Assembly: GCF_001310895.1 (NCBI RefSeq) | Contig: NZ_BAZS01000016.1 | Span: forward strand, 17,957 to 81,956 | DNA length: 64,000 nucleotides | Direction of reading: 5' to 3' | Source of the DNA: Virgibacillus halodenitrificans JCM 12304 | GTDB taxonomy: Bacteria; Bacillota; Bacilli; Bacillales; Amphibacillaceae | In this document: piece by piece, positions 59,636-64,000 of the stretch | How positions within the stretch are numbered: the first letter of the stretch is position 1 | How the letters are laid out: every line of letters begins with the position of its first letter | Translations under genes and position numbers: made by a program | Notes under the pieces: model-generated | Databases searched by the model: none | What the model was told of the DNA's origin: nothing | Seen by the model: the letters and a program-made list of their open reading frames with translations, nothing else

Positions 59636-60673
59636 TTGAGCGATAGAAAACAAGCGTTAGATATGGCGTTAAGACAAATAGAGAAGCAATTTGGTAAAGG
59701 GTCCATTATGAAATTAGGTGAACAGGAACTACAAAAAATAGCCACCATACCTAGTGGATCTTTAGCTTTGGATGTAGCATTAGGAATAGGCGGCTACCCA
59801 AGAGGTAGAGTAGTAGAAATATATGGACCGGAATCTTCTGGTAAAACTACTGTTGCACTTCATGCTATTGCAGAAGCACAGAAACAAGGTGGACAAGCGG
59901 CATTTATAGATGCAGAGCATGCACTGGATCCTAACTATGCACGTGCCTTAGGAGTTAATATTGAAGAGTTATTACTATCCCAGCCAGATACTGGAGAACA
60001 GGCATTGGAGATCGCTGAAGCTCTTGTGCGAAGTGGTGCAGTAGATATTATTGTAGTGGATTCTGTAGCTGCTCTTGTACCAAAAGCAGAAATTGAGGGT
60101 GAAATGGGTGACTCTCATGTTGGTTTACAAGCACGATTAATGTCGCAGGCTCTGCGAAAACTTTCAGGTGCTATTAATAAATCACATACGACAGCAATTT
60201 TTATTAACCAAATTCGTGAAAAAGTTGGAGTTATGTTTGGTAATCCAGAGACCACACCTGGGGGACGTGCGCTTAAGTTTTACTCTTCAGTACGATTAGA
60301 AGTACGTCGTGCTGAGACATTGAAACAAGGTAACGATATAATGGGGAATAAAGCGCGTATAAAAGTAGTAAAAAATAAGGTTGCCCCTCCATTTAAACAG
60401 GCAGAAGTTGATATCATGTATGGTGAAGGTATTTCTAAAGAAGGAGAAATTCTTGATATTGGTTCAGATCTTGATATTGTTCTGAAAAGCGGTGCATGGT
60501 ATTCCTACAATGAAGAACGCCTAGGCCAAGGTAGAGAAAATGCAAAGCAGTTTTTAAAAGAAAATACAGATATGATGGCGGAAATTCACCGCGCTATACG
60601 CGATCACTATCAATTAGATGAAACAAAAGAAGAAACAGAAGAAGAAATAGGTCAAGGAAGTTTAGATGTTTAA
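59636..60673 (+). CDS. recA: Recombinase RecA
   Basis: Strand-exchange ATPase and LexA co-protease. Walker [10 protein letters not shown] (residues 64-72), [20 protein letters not shown] and loop 2 region [20 protein letters not shown] are present. The C-terminus is acidic ([18 protein letters not shown]). 345 residues. TTG 59636 follows AAAGGAGG (59622-59629), a start also seen in relatives. Confidence 0.99.
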   Translation: MSDRKQALDMALRQIEKQFGKGSIMKLGEQELQKIATIPSGSLALDVALGIGGYPRGRVVEIYGPESSGKTTVALHAIAEAQKQGGQAAFIDAEHALDPNYARALGVNIEELLLSQPDTGEQALEIAEALVRSGAVDIIVVDSVAALVPKAEIEGEMGDSHVGLQARLMSQALRKLSGAINKSHTTAIFINQIREKVGVMFGNPETTPGGRALKFYSSVRLEVRRAETLKQGNDIMGNKARIKVVKNKVAPPFKQAEVDIMYGEGISKEGEILDIGSDLDIVLKSGAWYSYNEERLGQGRENAKQFLKENTDMMAEIHRAIRDHYQLDETKEETEEEIGQGSLDV

Positions 60674-60681
60674 TAGATGAG

Positions 60682-60722
60682 AAGTTCCCTTCCTCTACAC
60701 AATAGAAGAAGGGGCTTTTTTT
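60682..60722 (+). terminator. Intrinsic terminator after recA
   Basis: AAGTTCCCTTCCTCT and AGAAGAAGGGGCTT form a stem with one bulge and one mismatch, followed by a T-run. Confidence 0.85.
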
Positions 60723-60882
60723 ATTAAAAAGAGATTATTAAATAGCATTTCCAGCTTGATTTGAACATTATCTCTGGATTCGGGGGTATAGAGACGTTTT
60801 TAACCAAAGATTATTTGTTAGTAAATAACTTTATTCAATAAAAATATTTTCCCATATTCACCCAACAACTTATGACGTTTCC

Positions 60883-60911
60883 TTGACATTCATGTGACAG
60901 ACAATTAAAAT
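60883..60911 (+). promoter_or_regulatory. Sigma-A promoter of rny
   Basis: TTGACA (60883-60888), 17-base spacer, TAAAAT (60906-60911). Consensus -35 and near-consensus -10. Confidence 0.75.
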
Positions 60912-61028
60912 TAATAATGTATAAATTTATAATTTATATTCTATGATTTATTATTAATTTTGCATTGAAAAATGGTACATGCCGACAATAATGAATTGTA
61001 AAATTTTATAGCAACAGGAGGTGAAATT

Positions 61029-62594
61029 ATGGACAATCCTTTAATCATCTCCATTTTGCTTGCTCTATTCCTAATCGTCGGTATTGTTGTTGGTTATCTG
61101 ATTCGTAAATCTATTGCGGAAGCTAAAATTTCTAGTGCAGAGACGTTAGCTAAACAAATAGTAGATGAGGCACACCGAAATGCAGATGCCGCTAAAAAAG
61201 AGGCACTTCTTGAGGCGAAGGATGAAAATCACAGACTTCGTCAGCAGACAGAAGAGGAATTGCGTGACCGCCGAAACGAAGTTCAAAAGCAAGAAAATCG
61301 TCTGATGCAAAAAGAAGAAAATCTGGACAGAAAAAGTGAAACACTGGACAAGCGTGAGCTCTTGTTAGAGAAGAAAGAACAATCACTAACAGAAAAACAA
61401 CAACAAATTGAAGAAATGGAAAGCAAAGTGGAAACTACATTACAAGAGCAGCAAACGGAGCTTGAGCGCATTTCAGGATATACAACTGACCAGGCTAGAC
61501 AAGTTATTTTAGAGCGGATTGAAAAAGAAGTAGCTCATGAATCGGCTTTAATGATTAAAGAAGCAGAAAACCGTGCAAAAGAAGAAGCTGATAAAAAGGC
61601 TAAAAATATTCTTTCGTTGGCACTCCAACGTTGTGCTGCAGATCATGTTGCAGAAACAACTGTTTCAGTTGTTAACTTGCCAAATGATGAAATGAAAGGA
61701 CGTATTATTGGCCGTGAAGGAAGAAATATACGAACCTTGGAAACACTGACAGGTATTGATTTAATCATCGATGATACACCAGAGGCAGTGATTTTATCCG
61801 GTTTTGATCCTATTCGAAGAGAAACAGCTCGTATGGCTTTAGAGAAACTTGTTCAAGACGGCAGAATCCATCCTGCTCGTATTGAGGAGATGGTAGATAA
61901 AGCACGTCGTGAAGTGGATGAGTATATACGTGAAATAGGGGAAGAGACAACTTTTGAAGTAGGAGTACACGGTCTGCATCCGGATCTAATAAAAATTCTC
62001 GGTCGTCTAAAATATCGGACTAGCTATGGACAAAATGTATTGAAGCACTCTACAGAGGTTGCATATCTTGCTGGGCTGCTTGCTGCTGAATTAGGTGAAG
62101 ATGTTACCTTAGCAAGAAGAGCTGGATTACTACATGATATTGGTAAAGCAATTGATCATGAAGTGGAAGGTAGTCATGTGGAGATCGGTAAAGAGCTTGC
62201 AATGAAATATAAGGAGCACGAAGTAGTCATTAATTCAATTGCTTCTCACCATGGGGACGAGGAACCTACTTCCATTATCTCTGTACTAGTTGCTGCTGCT
62301 GATGCATTATCTGCAGCAAGACCAGGTGCACGAAGTGAAACATTAGAAAACTATATCAAACGTTTAGAGAAACTGGAAGAAATTTCTGAATCATTTGCCG
62401 GGGTTGAGAAATCATTCGCAATTCAAGCAGGTAGAGAAATCCGAATTATGGTTAAACCTGATGAAATTGATGACATTGAATCTGTTCGAATTGCCCGAGA
62501 TATACGAAAGCGAATCGAGGGAGAGCTTGATTATCCCGGTCATATAAAAGTTACTGTTATTCGAGAAACGAGATCAGTAGAGTATGCAAAATAA
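61029..62594 (+). CDS. rny: Ribonuclease Y
   Basis: Membrane-tethered endoribonuclease that starts mRNA decay. An N-terminal transmembrane helix (residues 5-25) is followed by a long coiled coil to about residue 200, a KH domain ([17 protein letters not shown]) and an HD domain ([25 protein letters not shown]). 521 residues. GGAGGTG precedes ATG 61029. Confidence 0.98.
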   Translation: MDNPLIISILLALFLIVGIVVGYLIRKSIAEAKISSAETLAKQIVDEAHRNADAAKKEALLEAKDENHRLRQQTEEELRDRRNEVQKQENRLMQKEENLDRKSETLDKRELLLEKKEQSLTEKQQQIEEMESKVETTLQEQQTELERISGYTTDQARQVILERIEKEVAHESALMIKEAENRAKEEADKKAKNILSLALQRCAADHVAETTVSVVNLPNDEMKGRIIGREGRNIRTLETLTGIDLIIDDTPEAVILSGFDPIRRETARMALEKLVQDGRIHPARIEEMVDKARREVDEYIREIGEETTFEVGVHGLHPDLIKILGRLKYRTSYGQNVLKHSTEVAYLAGLLAAELGEDVTLARRAGLLHDIGKAIDHEVEGSHVEIGKELAMKYKEHEVVINSIASHHGDEEPTSIISVLVAAADALSAARPGARSETLENYIKRLEKLEEISESFAGVEKSFAIQAGREIRIMVKPDEIDDIESVRIARDIRKRIEGELDYPGHIKVTVIRETRSVEYAK

Positions 62595-62621
62595 AAGCGG
62601 TCATATGGCCGCTTTTATTTT
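62593..62621 (+). terminator. Intrinsic terminator after rny
   Basis: AAAAGCGG (62593-62600) and CCGCTTTT (62609-62616) with a T-rich tail; it overlaps the rny stop codon region. Confidence 0.88.
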
Positions 62622-62722
62622 TGCTTAAGAAACAATTAGATATATGTTATAGCTTATAATCGTTATATGAGTTACATACGGAAGAACTTTTGGGAAACTA
62701 GTATAAGGAGATGGATATAAAC

Positions 62723-63520
62723 ATGAAAATATTGTTTATTGGTGATGTTGTAGGTTCACCAGGGAGAGACATGGTACATGAATACCTACCGAAGTTAAAG
62801 GAAAAGTATCGCCCACACCTTACTATTGTTAATGGAGAAAATGCAGCTTCTGGTAAGGGAATAACAGAGAAAATATATAAAAAGTTCCTTGAAGATGGAG
62901 CAAATGTAGTTACGATGGGAAATCATACATGGGATAAAAAGGAAATATTTGATTTTATAGATGATGCGAAGAACCTTATAAGACCGGCTAACTTCCCGGA
63001 AAACAATCCTGGTAAGGGAATTGTCTACATTAACCTCAATGGTCAGGAAGTTGCCGTTATTAACTTACAGGGTAGGGCATTTCTTCCACCAAGCGATGAT
63101 CCCTTTGTAAAGATTGATGAATTAGTTACAGAAGCAAAACAGCGGACGAATATAATTTTTCTGGATTTCCATGGGGAAGCAACTAGTGAAAAGCAAGCTA
63201 TGGGTTGGTATCTTGATGGAAGAGTAAGTGCAGTTGTGGGGACTCACACACATACACAAACTGCAGATGAGCGCATTTTACCAAATGGAACGGCATATAT
63301 ATCAGATGTTGGAATGACTGGTCCTTATGATGGAATATTAGGGGTTGAAAGAGATGCCGTAATTAAGAGATTCCTTACTTCTATGCCGGTACGTTTTGAA
63401 ATTACAAAAGAGGGAAGAACACAATTAAACGGAATTCTGGTTACAATAGATAAGTCTAACGGAAAAGCTACGCATGTAGAAAGAATTCTAATAAACGAAG
63501 ACCATCCGTTTTTTGGATGA
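62723..63520 (+). CDS. ymdB: YmdB family metallophosphoesterase
   Basis: Calcineurin-fold phosphodiesterase of 265 residues, reported in B. subtilis to hydrolyse cyclic nucleotides and to affect biofilm versus motility choice. Metal-binding motifs: FIGDVVGSPGR at the N-terminus, NGENAASG, GNHTWDKKE, DFHGEATSEK and GTHTHTQT. ATG 62723 follows AAGGAG (62705-62710) at good spacing; ATG 62711 abuts it. It follows rny, as in relatives. Confidence 0.96.
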   Translation: MKILFIGDVVGSPGRDMVHEYLPKLKEKYRPHLTIVNGENAASGKGITEKIYKKFLEDGANVVTMGNHTWDKKEIFDFIDDAKNLIRPANFPENNPGKGIVYINLNGQEVAVINLQGRAFLPPSDDPFVKIDELVTEAKQRTNIIFLDFHGEATSEKQAMGWYLDGRVSAVVGTHTHTQTADERILPNGTAYISDVGMTGPYDGILGVERDAVIKRFLTSMPVRFEITKEGRTQLNGILVTIDKSNGKATHVERILINEDHPFFG

Positions 63521-63626
63521 TTCATTGAATGTTTTAAATTTTTGGTTCATAATAATGTAATAAGCTAACATCTCCAGGAATATAGTAGAAATAGAACTAT
63601 AATAGGAAATCAAGGAGGTACTAGTA

Positions 63627-63887
63627 ATGGACGTATTAAAGGTTTCAGCAAAATCAAATCCAAATTCAGTAGCAGGTGCACTTGCAAATGTCTTGCGTGA
63701 ACGTGGATCAGCAGAAATTCAGGCTATTGGTGCGGGTGCTTTAAATCAAGCAGTTAAGGCAGTAGCTATCTCCCGGGGATTTGTTGCACCAAGTGGAGTA
63801 GATCTTATTTGTATACCAGCTTTTACTGACATCATGATTGATAATGAAGAAAGAACGGCTATTAAGCTTATTATTGAACCAAGGTAG
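63627..63887 (+). CDS. spoVS: Stage V sporulation protein S
   Basis: An 86-residue Alba-fold-like protein required for spore coat and septation events in B. subtilis, and almost invariant in the family. MDVLKVSAKSNPNSVAGALA, RGSAEIQAIGAGALNQAVKA and the C-terminal ERTAIKLIIEPR are typical. CAAGGAGG precedes ATG 63627. Confidence 0.98.
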   Translation: MDVLKVSAKSNPNSVAGALANVLRERGSAEIQAIGAGALNQAVKAVAISRGFVAPSGVDLICIPAFTDIMIDNEERTAIKLIIEPR

Positions 63888-63907
63888 CTTATTTTTCAGA
63901 AGCAAGC

Positions 63908-63942
63908 AGCAGTATTACGCATAAAACGTAATACTGCTTTTT
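63908..63942 (+). terminator. Intrinsic terminator after spoVS
   Basis: AGCAGTATTACG (63908-63919) and CGTAATACTGCT (63927-63938), a perfect 12-bp stem followed by T. The last 58 bases of the window hold no recognisable gene. Confidence 0.95.
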
Positions 63943-64000
63943 GATTGGTTAAAGAAATATAAAAATGTCTCAAAGAGTTAACCAATGATTCGGTAAATAG

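Larger units (their letters stand above)
60674..61028. other. Gene-free gap recA-rny
   Basis: About 355 bases: the recA terminator, AT-rich sequence, then the rny promoter and its leader of about 110 bases. pbpX, found here in B. subtilis, is absent and no remnant is visible. Confidence 0.6.

Noticed and set aside
63570..63595. Sigma-H promoter for spoVS
   Set aside because: CCAGGAATA resembles a sigma-H -35, but the best GAACTA match to the -10 is only eight bases downstream instead of 11-12.

Overview
The window is AT-rich chromosomal DNA of a flagellated, endospore-forming member of the Bacillaceae. The gene content and order follow the Bacillus subtilis fla/che - rpsB - polC - nusA/infB - pnp - dap/spoVF - spoIIIE - recA - spoVS stretch. 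Strongly acidic proteins and the GntR/BMP-transporter block beside ymfF/ymfH suggest the Virgibacillus/Oceanobacillus/Lentibacillus side of the family, but genus cannot be fixed from the sequence alone. All confident genes are on the + strand. I see no tRNA or rRNA gene, insertion sequence, prophage or CRISPR array.

Layout. 1-11329: end of the flagellar/chemotaxis operon (cheY end, fliO, fliP, fliQ, fliR, flhB, flhA, flhF, flhG, cheB, cheW, cheC, cheD, sigD). cheA, normally between cheB and cheW, is absent. 11330-12484: a decayed gene, a small conserved-looking protein whose end is frame-shifted by a 29-bp tandem duplication, and a SwrB-position protein. 12669-16806: rpsB, tsf, pyrH, frr, uppS. 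16818-23329: cdsA, rasP, polC, with dxr and proS missing from their usual places. 23503-24372: a solitary RsbR-type STAS protein. 24652-31611: rimP-nusA-rnpM-rplGA-infB-ylxP-rbfA-truB-ribF, behind a strong promoter and a hairpin-rich leader. 31751-37137: rpsO, pnp, a YlxY pseudo-deacetylase, an M16 protease and YlmC/YmxH. 37393-42152: spoVFA-spoVFB-asd-dapG-dapA, which joins lysine/peptidoglycan precursor synthesis to spore dipicolinate. 42520-45862: tepA, ylzJ, spoIIIE (rnjB is missing upstream). 46210-51901: a GntR regulator and a BMP-type nucleoside ABC transporter. 52036-57555: ymfF, ymfH, ymfI, ymfJ, ymfK, ymfM. 57638-63887: pgsA, cinA, recA, rny, ymdB, spoVS.

Most of the window is ordinary, well-conserved core genome, and I did not find a convincing new multi-gene system. 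What stands out is of two kinds. First, otherwise perfectly syntenic operons lack single internal genes (cheA, dxr, proS, rnjB). Second, three genes (rpsO, the BMP lipoprotein and the last transporter permease) each have a one-base frameshift, and each can be explained by loss of one G or C from a short G or C run. That points either to sequencing undercalls or to recent mutations. A separate, unambiguous 29-bp duplication breaks the small gene before the SwrB-like gene.

Regulatory features read from sequence include promoters for rpsB, pyrH, rimP, rpsO, recA (with a candidate LexA box) and rny, a candidate sigma-K promoter for spoVFA, and many intrinsic terminators that divide the region into transcription units.
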